A stretch of 57,948 nt of DNA from Bacillota bacterium (GCA_021821085.1 JAKACV010000012.1:1-57948); one strand, 5' to 3'; shown: positions 25,926 to 35,404, counted from the first letter of the stretch. The notes: a model not told the origin generated them from the sequence alone. Made by a program: numbers and translations.

Positions 25926-28900
25926 GTGGCGTTTAGAAAAATTTTAGTCGCAAATCGAGGTGAGATTGCGATTCGTATTTGTCGCGCCTGTACTGAACTC
26001 GGTATTCGGACAGTCGCGATTTATGCGAAGGAAGATAGTTTATCTCTTCATCGATATAAAGCGGATGAAGCCTATTTAATCGGAGAAGGGAAGGGACCGA
26101 TCGAAGCGTATTTGGATATCCCTGGGATTATTGAAGTCGCAAAACGGCATGACTGTGATGCAATTCATCCTGGTTATGGTTTTTTATCAGAGAATGCAGA
26201 ATTTGCAAAAGCGTGTGCGGAGAATGGGATTCGCTTTATTGGACCTACGCCAGACCAGCTTGAGTTGTTTGGCAACAAGGTATTTGCTAGAAAAGCGGCT
26301 GTGGCCGCGGGAGTGCCCATCGTTCCGGGAATTGATCACGCCATTTCCATAGATGAAGCAAAGAATTTCGCTCGCGATGTAGGGTACCCACTGATGTTGA
26401 AAGCGATCAGTGGCGGCGGCGGCCGTGGAATGCGCGTAGTACAAAGTGATGAAGAATTATCTGAGGCATTTACGCGGGCAAGTTCTGAAGCGCAGACATC
26501 TTTTGGAGCTGCACAAGTTTATGTAGAGAAACTTGTGCAAGATCCGAAACATATTGAGGTTCAAATTCTTGGAGATCAATTCGGGAACTTAGTCCATTTA
26601 TATGAACGTGATTGTTCAATTCAGCGGCGGCACCAAAAGGTAGTTGAAGTGGCGCCCTCTGTTTTATCAGATTCTATAAGATCAGAAATTTGCGAGACGG
26701 CAATAAAACTCATGAAGAGTGTTGGCTACACAAATGCCGGGACTGTTGAATTTTTATTAGGAACGGATGGAGATTTTTATTTCATTGAAGTAAATCCACG
26801 GATTCAAGTAGAGCACACTGTAACAGAGTTGATTACCGGCATCGATTTGGTGCAAGCGCAAATTATCGTAGCGCAAGGACTCCCGTTATCTGATGAGCGA
26901 ATTGGAATTTATACGCAGGCCGACATCTCCGTTCGTGGTTATGCGATTCAGTGTCGATTAACAACCGAAGATCCACAGAACAATTTTACCCCTGATACGG
27001 GACGGATCGTAGCTTACCGCTCAGCAACGGGGTTTGGAGTTCGACTAGACGGCGGCAACGGATATAGTGGTGCGCGGATCACTCCTTACTATGATTCACT
27101 TCTAGAAAAAATATCGGTGTGGGCGTTGACTTTTCCAGGCGCAGTGGCAAAAATGCGTCGGTCCTTGGCAGAATATCGCATTCGCGGAGTAAAAACGAAC
27201 ATCCCATTTTTAGAGAATGTAATTCATCATCCACAGTTCCAAAGTGGCAAATACACCGTCAATATGATTGAAAACCATCCGGAATTATTTGCTTTTTCAA
27301 AGCGTCAAAATCGCGCTAATCGACTTCTCAGCTACATCGCAGAAGTGACCGTGAATGGCGGCGAAGGAGTGAAAACAGGGGCTAAGAAGCCACATGTGGA
27401 CCTACCACAGTTGCCCCGTTATGGGATTCATACACCTGTGAGAAAAGGTACGCGAGATGTGTTACATGAGCGCGGAGTCAACGGACTGATTGAATGGATG
27501 CGCGAAGATGGGAGACTTTGGTTAACTGATACGACTTTACGTGATGCACACCAATCGTTGCTTGCAACGCGTATGCGCACATATGATTTACTTAAGATTT
27601 CTGATGTTATTGCGCATGAATTCCCGCAATTATTTTCTCTGGAAATGTGGGGTGGGGCAACCTTTGACACTGCGATGCGATTTTTGAAGGAAGATCCATG
27701 GGAGCGTCTTGCTCAGATGCGAGAGCGCATCCCGAATATTCTCTTTCAAATGTTGTTGCGTGGGGCAAATGCGGTGGGATATCGCAATTATCCTGATAAC
27801 GTCGTCACGCGTTTTATCGATGAAGCGGCAGTCGCCGGGATTGATGTGTTTCGTATATTTGACTCTTTAAATTGGTTGCCAAATATGCAGTTGTCCATTG
27901 AGAGAGTTCGCAGTCAAGGCAAAATTGCAGAGGCTGCGATTTGTTACACAGGCGACATACTTGATGAGAATCGTACGAAGTTCACGTTATCTTACTACGT
28001 TGACCTAGCCAAAGAATTAGAGCGTGCTGGTGCGCATATTCTTGCGATCAAAGATATGGCCGGGCTGCTAAAACCGTATGCCGCATATCAGCTGGTGAAA
28101 GCGTTAAAGGAGCATGTGGGGTTACCCATTCACCTACATACGCATGACACAGCTTCTACGGGTGTGGCAACGATTATTAAAGCGGTTGAGGCAGGCTTAA
28201 ATATCGCAGATGTAGCTGTCGGGTCAATGTCTGGATTAACGTCACAACCGAATTCTACAGCAGTTGTTGCGGCGCTTGCGGATTCGGCGCGAGATACACG
28301 AGTAGAGATGTCAAAATTAACACTTGTAAGTACTTATTTTGGAGGAATACGTGCTCTCTACGCACCATTTGAAAGTGATGCACGCGAAGGAGTTTTGGAT
28401 GTTTATGATCACGAGATGCCTGGTGGTCAATATACAAATTTACAAAAACAAGCTGAATCACTCGGTTTAGGGGATCGTTTTGATGAAGTAAAGCGTGCTT
28501 ACCGTGATGTGAATGATTTACTCGGTGATATTGTCAAAGTTACCCCATCTTCAAAAATGGTTGGTGATTTTGCGCTGTTTATGGTGCAAAATCGTTTGTC
28601 GTCAGGAGAATTGCGCCGCCGAGCTTACGATTTTGATTATCCTGCTTCTGTCATCGATTACTTTATGGGATACATGGGGCAGCCTCCTGGCGGTTTTCCA
28701 GAATGGTTGCAAAAAGCAGTACTAAAGGATCGTGTTCCGTTAACCGTTCGTCCTGGTGCATTACTCGAAGATGTTGATTTTGACGCTCTGACAAATGAAT
28801 TGAATGGTAAGGTCAAGCGTATCATTACAACTCGTGATGTGAGTTCGTATGCGCTTTATCCTCAGGTTTTCTTGGATTTTATGCAGGCGCATGAACGCTA

Positions 28901-29357
28901 TGGAGATCTATCTAAACTTGATTCCGGGACCTTTTTTTACGGATTGCGTCCGGGTGAACAAGTGGAAGTTGAAATTGCTTCAGGTAAAACGTTGATTATT
29001 AAATTAATCTCCGTGTCTGCGGTTCGGGCGGATGGTCACCGCATCGTATTTTTTGAATTGAACGGTCAGCCGCGGGAAATTGAGATCATGGATCGGCAAG
29101 AGGCGAAAACCATTGTAGGACAGCGTAAGGCGAATCCCACAGATGATCGAGAAGTGGGTGCTTCGATGTCAGGTACTGTGGTGAGCATCATGATCGAAGA
29201 GGGTGAGCAAGTGAATGCAGGTCAATTTTTAGTGGTAACAGAAGCGATGAAAATGGAGATGCAGGTTCAGGCCCCTCGAAGTGGGCGTATTAAAGAAATT
29301 TGTATAAAAATCGGAGATCCTGTACAAGCTGGGGATTTATTGTTGCGATTAGAATAA
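25926..29357 (+). CDS. pyc: Pyruvate carboxylase
   Basis: Biotin enzyme making oxaloacetate from pyruvate, bicarbonate and ATP, for anaplerosis and gluconeogenesis. 1143 residues in the complete single-chain order: biotin carboxylase (1-450; KILVANRGEIAIRI, ATP-grasp GGGGRGMRV near 162), carboxyltransferase (about 530-830; LTDTTLRDAHQSLLATR), allosteric/tetramer region, and biotinyl domain at the end with the biotinylated Lys in EAMKME near 1107. GTG start with CAAGGGGGAC upstream. Monocistronic between its promoter and a strong terminator. Its co-location with yvcK and crh fits a carbon-metabolism neighbourhood, but no shared regulation is visible. Confidence 0.96.
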   Translation: MAFRKILVANRGEIAIRICRACTELGIRTVAIYAKEDSLSLHRYKADEAYLIGEGKGPIEAYLDIPGIIEVAKRHDCDAIHPGYGFLSENAEFAKACAENGIRFIGPTPDQLELFGNKVFARKAAVAAGVPIVPGIDHAISIDEAKNFARDVGYPLMLKAISGGGGRGMRVVQSDEELSEAFTRASSEAQTSFGAAQVYVEKLVQDPKHIEVQILGDQFGNLVHLYERDCSIQRRHQKVVEVAPSVLSDSIRSEICETAIKLMKSVGYTNAGTVEFLLGTDGDFYFIEVNPRIQVEHTVTELITGIDLVQAQIIVAQGLPLSDERIGIYTQADISVRGYAIQCRLTTEDPQNNFTPDTGRIVAYRSATGFGVRLDGGNGYSGARITPYYDSLLEKISVWALTFPGAVAKMRRSLAEYRIRGVKTNIPFLENVIHHPQFQSGKYTVNMIENHPELFAFSKRQNRANRLLSYIAEVTVNGGEGVKTGAKKPHVDLPQLPRYGIHTPVRKGTRDVLHERGVNGLIEWMREDGRLWLTDTTLRDAHQSLLATRMRTYDLLKISDVIAHEFPQLFSLEMWGGATFDTAMRFLKEDPWERLAQMRERIPNILFQMLLRGANAVGYRNYPDNVVTRFIDEAAVAGIDVFRIFDSLNWLPNMQLSIERVRSQGKIAEAAICYTGDILDENRTKFTLSYYVDLAKELERAGAHILAIKDMAGLLKPYAAYQLVKALKEHVGLPIHLHTHDTASTGVATIIKAVEAGLNIADVAVGSMSGLTSQPNSTAVVAALADSARDTRVEMSKLTLVSTYFGGIRALYAPFESDAREGVLDVYDHEMPGGQYTNLQKQAESLGLGDRFDEVKRAYRDVNDLLGDIVKVTPSSKMVGDFALFMVQNRLSSGELRRRAYDFDYPASVIDYFMGYMGQPPGGFPEWLQKAVLKDRVPLTVRPGALLEDVDFDALTNELNGKVKRIITTRDVSSYALYPQVFLDFMQAHERYGDLSKLDSGTFFYGLRPGEQVEVEIASGKTLIIKLISVSAVRADGHRIVFFELNGQPREIEIMDRQEAKTIVGQRKANPTDDREVGASMSGTVVSIMIEEGEQVNAGQFLVVTEAMKMEMQVQAPRSGRIKEICIKIGDPVQAGDLLLRLE

Positions 29358-29384
29358 GAATTTAAAAAAATATCAGGAATAGAG

Positions 29385-29433
29385 AAACCAGAAGCGTGTG
29401 GGAGTTTTATCTCCCACACGCTTCTGGTTTTTT
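29385..29433. terminator. Strong bidirectional terminator, pyc / permease
   Basis: Perfect 20-bp inverted repeat (29385-29404 with 29411-29430) around TTTTAT, ending in six T residues on the plus strand and with an A-rich start (29365-29372) that gives a U-rich tail on the minus strand. It separates the convergent pyc and amino-acid permease genes. Confidence 0.95.
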
Positions 29434-29453
29434 GTGCATATTCATTTTCAATC

Positions 29454-31040
29454 TTAGATATTGACAGATAGTTCAATATCCTCTTCAGTCTCTTCAATTC
29501 CAAGATCAGGTTTTTGTAAAGCACTTGCGATGCCCCAGTAGAATGCAGCAAAGGAAATGATAATGACGACAATTTGATCCCAAGGATTTGCAATTAATCC
29601 AGTGCCGCCGAACGCTTTCGATCCAAAATACGATAAGGCAAACATGACGACGTAATAAATGATAAGCCACCAAGTAGACTTCAACTGAACGTTAAAAGGA
29701 ATTTTGTCGGTTGGCATGATCTTCGCCATAGCCAAATAGGCCAGAAATACGGCGAGTTGAGTTCCGATGAGCCATGAATCGATGTTCCATCCCGTCCAGT
29801 AGATGATGAGTGACGCAATCACAAATGCGAGTGGAGCAATAACTGACATGCCACCGAGGCGGAATGGTCGAATCATATCAGGGGCAGTTTTGCGAAATGC
29901 AGCCGCAGAGACAGGTCCAATGATATACGTCATGACCGTTGCAGATGAAACGACGCCAACTAATGCGCCCCATGTCGGGAACGGTAAGGTCCAAAATAAT
30001 GAGAGTAAGAATGACAACCACAGTGCGGGGCGCGGGACGCCCGTCGTGGGATGAATGCGTGTCATTGATTTGAAAAAGGTTCCCGTGCGCGCCCAAGCGA
30101 ACAAGACCCGAGCGGTTGAAGAAAGGTAAATATTTGCGGTTCCACTTGGAGAGATCACAGCATCTGCAAAAAGAATGGTCGAAAGCCATCCCATGCCAAG
30201 GGCGATCGCGAGATCAGCAAACGGTGCATTGTAGCTGAGACTTGCCCAGCCTTTTGAGAGTGCACTTGTCGGCATAGCACCGATGAATACAATTTGCAGT
30301 AAAATATAGAGAACAGCGCCAATAGAAATGGCTAAGATGATTGCAATCGGCACTGTGCGTTGTGGATTTTTGGCTTCTCCAGCAAAATCAACTGCTTGGC
30401 GAAAACCCAGAAAGGCGAAGACGATACCTGCCGTTGATACAGCAGACTCAATTCCCGTAAAGCCGCCTGGTGCAAATCCATGTACTGTAAAGTTGCTGAC
30501 GTGAAAATTTGTAAACATGACGATAATTGTGAGCGCCGGCACGACAAATTTCAAAGCTGTAATAAATGAGTTAATCTTACCGAAGATGTTAACGCTCCAA
30601 TAGTTTACGAGAAAGAAGAATAACAGCAGAAAGGCTTCGACAAACCACCCGAGTACAGTTGGATTACCGGATGCAGTGCCAAGCGCCGTCCACCAGTGTT
30701 GTGCGTATTGACGCATGGCTTCAGCTTCAATTCCAGCCACGCTGGAGTATGCGATAAGTGCGGCAAATCCCATAAGATAGCCAATGAGTGGTCCGTGCGA
30801 ATAGTCTGGATACCGAATAATTCCACCGGCACGTGGTAGTGCGCCCCCGAGTTCTGCATAGACAAGACCAATGAGCATGACTGCAATAGCGCCGATGACC
30901 CATGCAATCCATGCCGAAGGGCCAGCGTCAATCGCCCCTTGTTGTGCTGCAAACAGCCATCCAGATCCTATAATGGCACCAAGGCCAAGAAAAGTAAGAT
31001 CCACTAACGACAGCTGTCGTTTAAGCTTACCTTGTTGCAT
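29454..31040 (-). CDS. APC-superfamily amino-acid permease
   Basis: 528-residue membrane transporter with about 12-14 hydrophobic helices. The helix 1 motif GLGAIIGSGWLFAA and the helix 6 region AGIVFAFLGFRQAVDFAGEA are typical of the amino acid-polyamine-organocation superfamily. Long C-terminal extra helices and an acidic tail (EETEEDIEL) resemble B. subtilis YveA-like aspartate permeases, but the substrate cannot be read from sequence. ATG start with TAGGGGGAAA upstream on the minus strand. Upstream, a small palindrome TTAGA-AAAA-TCTAA lies at 31077-31090. Confidence 0.85.
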   Translation of the reverse strand: MQQGKLKRQLSLVDLTFLGLGAIIGSGWLFAAQQGAIDAGPSAWIAWVIGAIAVMLIGLVYAELGGALPRAGGIIRYPDYSHGPLIGYLMGFAALIAYSSVAGIEAEAMRQYAQHWWTALGTASGNPTVLGWFVEAFLLLFFFLVNYWSVNIFGKINSFITALKFVVPALTIIVMFTNFHVSNFTVHGFAPGGFTGIESAVSTAGIVFAFLGFRQAVDFAGEAKNPQRTVPIAIILAISIGAVLYILLQIVFIGAMPTSALSKGWASLSYNAPFADLAIALGMGWLSTILFADAVISPSGTANIYLSSTARVLFAWARTGTFFKSMTRIHPTTGVPRPALWLSFLLSLFWTLPFPTWGALVGVVSSATVMTYIIGPVSAAAFRKTAPDMIRPFRLGGMSVIAPLAFVIASLIIYWTGWNIDSWLIGTQLAVFLAYLAMAKIMPTDKIPFNVQLKSTWWLIIYYVVMFALSYFGSKAFGGTGLIANPWDQIVVIIISFAAFYWGIASALQKPDLGIEETEEDIELSVNI

Positions 31041-31309
31041 TCTATTTCCCCCTAATCCCCATAGTAAACGTACAATTTAGAAAAATCTAATCAGATAATC
31101 GAATAGAATATTCCGACACCTTTCTTTGCCTATCGCAAGTGATCTCCTTTCTTTAGTAACATACGTCTATTTTTCTAATGGACGCCTCATCCTAATCATT
31201 AAAACTTTCCGACTGTTAAGTCGTTTTTTATATATTGGTCATAATAACATAGAATTCTTTTCGTGTGTTGAAGATTCTCTGCAAAATTTGTCGGGAATTT
31301 GTGGCTTCT

Positions 31310-31338
31310 TCGACAACTCTTATGAATATAGCTATACT
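31310..31338 (+). promoter_or_regulatory. Promoter of the cob operon
   Basis: TCGACA (31310-31315), 17-nt spacer, TATACT (31333-31338). It starts a leader of roughly 240 nt before cobU. The remaining 31091-31309 between the divergent genes is AT-rich, with nothing recognisable. Confidence 0.65.
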
Positions 31339-31344
31339 GTCATA

Positions 31345-31586
31345 GAATGCAAGTCCGCAACGGGGAGAGCATCTCTTCTCCACCTGCCATCTGCGTCTCA
31401 GCAGTTGTTTTTTTATGGAAGCAAACGGACAAGTGAGGAATTTTTTATCTACATGCGGGCTGGAAATGGTAAGAAAAGATAGGGTTCGGATGTTTTCGCT
31501 GGCCGTTAGCTCTTTACTAGTAGGGACGACTTTACAGGGTTATCTCGTCTTTCCATGCAGAAAAAAGAGGAGGTTGAGATCACTTC
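31345..31586 (+). promoter_or_regulatory. Long structured leader of the cob operon, without a clear B12 box
   Basis: A 240-nt untranslated leader is where a cobalamin riboswitch would be expected. Only weak resemblance is seen: GCAAGTCCGCAACGG at 31349-31363 and ACCTGCCATCT near 31382 recall parts of that riboswitch, but the GCCACTG B12 box and the GGTGAAA core are missing. A hairpin (GGGGAGAG/CTTCTCC, about 31362-31381) and a T-run at about 31408-31414 could form a terminator-like element. AGGAGG (31570-31575) serves cobU. Confidence 0.4.
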
Positions 31587-32168
31587 ATGCATTTTATTAT
31601 AGGTGGCGCTCGCAGTGGAAAAACAGCATATGCAGAACGAATCGCGTTAACAACCGCTGCAAAGTTGCAACTCCCGGTTACCTATATTGCAACCGGAGTG
31701 GCGACGGATTTAGAGATGGAGGCACGGATCAAGCGTCATCGAGAATTACGGGTGGCTGAATTTCAATTGCGTGAATTTCCAAGGAATCTGGATGAACAGT
31801 TGTCGACCCTGAATCCGCGCGAAAGTGGCATTTTGCTCATTGACTGTCTCTCGACATATCTTGGTACGGCTAGTTATGATCAAGGGGACGAAATGACGGA
31901 GGAATCTCTTCTTGATGTGGCTCTTGCTCTGCTTGCCGCCATTGAACAGTATCCGTGGCCCATTATGGTTGTGTCAAATGAAGTGGGCATGGGTATCGTT
32001 CCGCTCTATGAGAGTGTGCGAGTGTATCGCGATGTGCTTGGTAGAGCCAACGCACGTTTTGCTGAGATTGCGAATGATGTGACGTGGCATATGGCAGGCT
32101 TTGCACTCTCTTTAAAGCGGGATGGGGTTCTGTCACCCTGCTGTGAAAAGTGGGCTGATGGACGGTGA
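31587..32168 (+). CDS. cobU: Adenosylcobinamide kinase / adenosylcobinamide-phosphate guanylyltransferase CobU
   Basis: Activates adenosylcobinamide to GDP-cobinamide in nucleotide-loop assembly of B12. 193 residues; P-loop GGARSGKT at residues 6-13, the His of RIKRHRELR used for GMP transfer, and VSNEVGMGIVP near 130. ATG start behind AGAGGAGG. First gene of the cobU-cobS-cobC-cobT-bluB operon; its end overlaps the likely cobS start. Confidence 0.93.
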   Translation: MHFIIGGARSGKTAYAERIALTTAAKLQLPVTYIATGVATDLEMEARIKRHRELRVAEFQLREFPRNLDEQLSTLNPRESGILLIDCLSTYLGTASYDQGDEMTEESLLDVALALLAAIEQYPWPIMVVSNEVGMGIVPLYESVRVYRDVLGRANARFAEIANDVTWHMAGFALSLKRDGVLSPCCEKWADGR

Positions 32169-32934
32169 CCAGATGCTAGATGGAGCATATCGGCAGGCAA
32201 AGGCGTTTGTGCTCGCGGTACAATTTCTGACTCGATTCCCCACGCCGCATATTTTTGATGTGGACGCACAAGATGTGGATCGAAGTTACGCGTACTATCC
32301 TGCTGTTGGGGCTTTGCTTGGTGGGACATATGTTTTTTTTGCGCTACTCATACATATTTTTTATGCATCCTCTTTGCTGCTTGCTGTACTATTGGCTGGG
32401 TTACAGATTTATCTCACAGGCGGGTTACATGTGGATGGACTCATGGATACAGCTGATGGATTATTGAGTTATCGTTCACGAGAACAAACGCTCAACATCA
32501 TGAAAGATAGCCGCGTTGGAGCCATGGGTGTGATGGTGTTTGCAGTTACACTGCTAGTACGCATTGCCGTATATCAAAGTTTGTCATTGCCATCGCTGAT
32601 TTCGCTTCTTTTTATCACCCCTTTTTATTCGCGGTCTGCACTATTAGTGCTCTTGCGTTTTACGCATCCCGCACGAACCGAGGGCCTAGGGCGACAGGCT
32701 GTGGGAAAGACGAATCTGAGTACGATTGTACTTGCAAATGGGATCGTTTTGCTGCTCGTTTTTGCATTGCTTCACTGGATAGGACTCATCGGTCTTATCG
32801 TGGCTAGTTTGTTGATCATTCGCTTTGTGCGAACTTGTAAGCGGCGAATCGGAGGCATGACTGGTGATACGTTTGGAGCCGCAATTGAACTGCTTGAAGT
32901 GACTTTGGCGCTTGTGATTGCGCTACGTCCATAA
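32158..32934 (+). CDS. cobS: Adenosylcobinamide-GDP ribazoletransferase (cobalamin synthase) CobS
   Basis: Integral membrane enzyme joining GDP-cobinamide and alpha-ribazole(-phosphate). About 258 residues, with five or six membrane helices. Family motifs: VQFLTRFP near the N-terminus, YYPAVGALLG, GGLHVDGLMDTADGL near 92 with the metal-binding Asp residues, and KDSRVGAMGV. ATG 32158 overlaps cobU by 11 nt; ATG 32173 is an equally possible start, and neither has a strong ribosome binding site. It remains intact although its substrate-making partner cobT is broken. Confidence 0.9.
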   Translation: MDGDQMLDGAYRQAKAFVLAVQFLTRFPTPHIFDVDAQDVDRSYAYYPAVGALLGGTYVFFALLIHIFYASSLLLAVLLAGLQIYLTGGLHVDGLMDTADGLLSYRSREQTLNIMKDSRVGAMGVMVFAVTLLVRIAVYQSLSLPSLISLLFITPFYSRSALLVLLRFTHPARTEGLGRQAVGKTNLSTIVLANGIVLLLVFALLHWIGLIGLIVASLLIIRFVRTCKRRIGGMTGDTFGAAIELLEVTLALVIALRP

Positions 32935-32947
32935 TGAGGTGTCTGTG

Positions 32948-33544
32948 GTGCAAAGAGAGGTGATATTTGTTCGCCATGCGCAAACAGTGGCCAATGTAGA
33001 ACGGAAATATCTTGGGCACTTAGATTCGCCAGTAACTACCGTCGGGGTCATGCAAGAGCAGCAACTGTGTGAGGCGCTGCGCAATGAGCCTGTTGTTTCG
33101 GTGTATGGCAGTGATCTACCGCGAGCGGCGAATCTGGCGCATCGTATCGCGGGGTATCATCATATTAAAGCAGAGCTTAGCGCGCAGTTGCGGGAGATGC
33201 ACTTTGGCGTTTTTGAGGGGTTGACTTATGAGGAAGTGATGATGCGTTATCCGAAGGCTGGTGACGCATTTTATGCTGATTCGCTCTATGTCGCACCACC
33301 TGCTGGAGAGTCCGCGCTAGACGTGTTATGTCGCTTCTATCTCTTTATGTCCTTATTGATCGAAAATCCTGTAATGCATCGACAGGGTGTACATGTTGTG
33401 GTGACACATGGAGGACCGCTGCGGTTATTTCTTGCGTTAACTCAGTATGGAGATCCAAAGCGACATTGGGAAGTTAAGGTTGAACATGGTGCGGCGATTC
33501 GTTGTGCGGTTTCTGTTATCGAACGTGTGCTACTGCCGTTTTGA
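32948..33544 (+). CDS. cobC: Histidine-phosphatase family protein, probable alpha-ribazole phosphatase CobC
   Basis: 198-residue phosphoglycerate mutase-like phosphatase. Catalytic His in FVRHAQTVAN (residues 7-16), second Arg/Glu region around GSDLPRAANLAHRI and EMHFGVFEGLTYEE, and the second His in VTHGGPLR. In a cob operon the expected role is dephosphorylating alpha-ribazole 5'-phosphate or cobalamin 5'-phosphate. GTG 32948 is 6 nt after GAGGTG (32936-32941). CobC-type enzymes cannot be separated from other phosphatases by motif alone; the assignment rests on context. Confidence 0.8.
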   Translation: MQREVIFVRHAQTVANVERKYLGHLDSPVTTVGVMQEQQLCEALRNEPVVSVYGSDLPRAANLAHRIAGYHHIKAELSAQLREMHFGVFEGLTYEEVMMRYPKAGDAFYADSLYVAPPAGESALDVLCRFYLFMSLLIENPVMHRQGVHVVVTHGGPLRLFLALTQYGDPKRHWEVKVEHGAAIRCAVSVIERVLLPF

Positions 33545-33564
33545 AGAAGTGGAGGGATTGTGAA

Positions 33565-34092
33565 ATGATAGAAAACAAATATCAAACATGCGTTGGTGCA
33601 GTTCTCGATCAGATCGAACGCTTAGATTTTACTGCGATGGAGCAGGCGAAAGAGTGACTAGATCACATGACAAAGCCTAAAAGGAGTCTCGGTCAATTAG
33701 AGACATGGATGATTCAGGCGACAGGTATTCAAAGTGCGGTGATTCCGCGCTTTGATCAAGCGCATGTTGTTATCATGGCCGGGGACCATGGCGTAGTAGA
33801 AGAAGGCGTCTCAGCTTATCCAAGTGACGTTACCGCTCAGATGTTCCTGAATTTCTTGCGTGGCGGGGCAGCTGTTAATGCGCTGTCACGTCAAGCAGAG
33901 GCGCATGTTCATATTGTTGATATAGGAGTAAAAGGTGTGCTTGATCATTCACTGTTGATTTCGCGAAAAGTTCGCCATGGGACTCGAAATTTTTGCCGAG
34001 AAGAAGCTCTGACTGCGGCGGAAGTATGGGCGGCGCCTGCAACTGGAGTGGAGATAGGTGAAGCATTGGCGCAAGAGGAGCGTGCAAGCTGA
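33565..34092 (+). pseudogene. cobT: cobT pseudogene (nicotinate-nucleotide:DMB phosphoribosyltransferase), nonsense plus C-terminal loss
   Basis: ATG 33565 behind GGAGGGATTG begins a CobT-like frame, but codon 31 is TGA (33655-33657). The frame continues unchanged after it with the family's LDHMTKPKRSLGQLE, where relatives have RLD..TKP.GSLG; the TGA therefore replaces a conserved Arg codon, consistent with CGA to TGA. Downstream motifs MAGDHGVVEEGVSAYP, TAQMFLNFLRGGAAVN and VDIGV are intact. The protein then ends after GVEIGEALAQEE, at about half the normal 350 residues, lacking the C-terminal catalytic Glu. Two independent lesions make a functional product unlikely. Confidence 0.88.
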
Positions 34093-34455
34093 GCCAGGCC
34101 TCGACTACGCACAAAATGAACTGCAGTTTACAGAGATAGAGCGTGAAGCTGTATATAAAGCGATCTACTTGCGTCGAGATATTCGTCGGTTTGTCGACAC
34201 ACCTTTACCAGAAGATGCGATTATGCGCATTTTAAATGCGGGCCATCATGGTCCATCTGTTGGGTTAGTATCTATCAAAAACCTGATGTGCAGGAGATTT
34301 TGCACATTCCGCCACATGTTACACCCGTCGGATTATTAACACTTGGATTTACCGATGAGTGGCCGCAACAGCCTATTTTGAAGACATCAGGATGGAGAGA
34401 TCGCGTACCTTTTACGGACGTACTGTATCGCGATCATTTGGGGACGCCTGTATAG
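34058..34455 (+). pseudogene. bluB: bluB pseudogene (5,6-dimethylbenzimidazole synthase), internal deletion and frameshift
   Basis: The N-terminal part of BluB is read from about 34124: FTEIEREAVYKAIYLRRDIR and ILNAGHHGPSVG (to about 34263). The C-terminal part, YQKPDVQEILHIPPHVTPVG to TDEWPQQPILKTSGW and the end at TAG 34453-34455, is in another frame starting near 34273. Roughly 100 residues in between, including much of the flavin site, are missing. BluB makes the lower ligand of B12 from FMN. No start with a good ribosome binding site is visible. Confidence 0.85.
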
Positions 34456-34482
34456 AGCTTGCAGGTGTGCGGTCTGGTTTCA

Positions 34483-35277
34483 TCATTGTGTATTTCTAGC
34501 AGAGGAGGCGATGGTGACAGCTTGTCGCCCCATTTGAATCCAGCTTTGACGAAAGGATGAAATCTGCACAAATTGGATGGAAGCGGTAAGGGGATTATTG
34601 ATGACGACTTTTGTTTGAGTGTATCCGACAAGCAGAACCGTATGTTCCGCTAAGGTTGTGTGCACGGGTCCTGTAGGACTTGTCCAGGTCATCCAATTCG
34701 TTACGGGACGGAGTGGAATGGTCGTCCATACGATGACTGGCCTTCCACTCTTGACAACTTGCAACAGGTGATTCCAGTCAGTACCTGTTAGATCAAGCGC
34801 TTGATGAGGCTCGTAGCGCGCGAGTAGAAGTGCTAGCGGATGATGAAATACGCCAAAACCAGGACCTCTGCCAGAAATGCTCCCGACAAAACCTTCATTT
34901 GGATTACCCCAACGGATGATTTGACCATCGCGATTCGTAGTGAGTGGAGTCGTATCGTGCGTAATTTGCTGTGCGAGTGTGAGCTTCGTTACATGAATGT
35001 GTTCGTACTGCAAAAGCATGGCAAGACTCGTTACCTCACACCCGTTTTTGAGTTGCGGTAATTGTCCGATAAGTGGGGCATGTAGTAGAACCGAGCCGCG
35101 AATGGTTCGTGCTAAAACCCTTTGTTTGCCCAAAGGTAGAATCCTCGGTTGCTCAAGGGCTGTATGCGAGGTGGTTCGACCACTGTGGGATGGAAGCGGA
35201 ATGCATAAAATGAACAAAGGACTCATGATCATCACAGCAAATTGAACTCGTAAGTAGTGTTTTAACCAATGGAACAT
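34483..35277 (-). CDS. Secreted C39-like cysteine peptidase (YvpB-type)
   Basis: About 264 residues with an N-terminal hydrophobic segment (VMIMSPLFILCIPL) that looks like a signal peptide or anchor. The peptidase_C39_2 fold is indicated by NGCEVTSLAMLLQY (catalytic Cys near residue 80), an H in LAEHTVLLVGY, and a following N in VVINNPL. Substrate unknown; relatives are wall-associated hydrolases or bacteriocin-like processing enzymes. Start uncertain: ATG 35277 has no good ribosome binding site; TTG 35316 has GGAGGG but only about 3 nt away. Convergent with the broken cob genes. Confidence 0.72.
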   Translation of the reverse strand: MFHWLKHYLRVQFAVMIMSPLFILCIPLPSHSGRTTSHTALEQPRILPLGKQRVLARTIRGSVLLHAPLIGQLPQLKNGCEVTSLAMLLQYEHIHVTKLTLAQQITHDTTPLTTNRDGQIIRWGNPNEGFVGSISGRGPGFGVFHHPLALLLARYEPHQALDLTGTDWNHLLQVVKSGRPVIVWTTIPLRPVTNWMTWTSPTGPVHTTLAEHTVLLVGYTQTKVVINNPLTASIQFVQISSFRQSWIQMGRQAVTIASSARNTQ

Positions 35278-35404
35278 GTAGATCGAGCTTGCGCAGGTGA
35301 ATGCGTAGGGCCCCAATTCCCTCCGTCAACGTATAAATTTCAATGTACACTCTATACTACACTACTCCACTTCATTCGAAAAGAATGGGGGGTAAAAGAT
35401 TTTG

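Noticed and set aside
31077-31090. Palindrome TTAGA-AAAA-TCTAA upstream of the permease as an operator
   Set aside because: Arms are only 5 bp in very AT-rich DNA and there is no second copy; too weak to call.
33655-33657. In-frame TGA of cobT as a selenocysteine codon, given selB in the same window
   Set aside because: It replaces a conserved Arg (one C-to-T change), no SECIS-like hairpin was evident just downstream, cobT is not a selenoprotein family, and the gene is also truncated.
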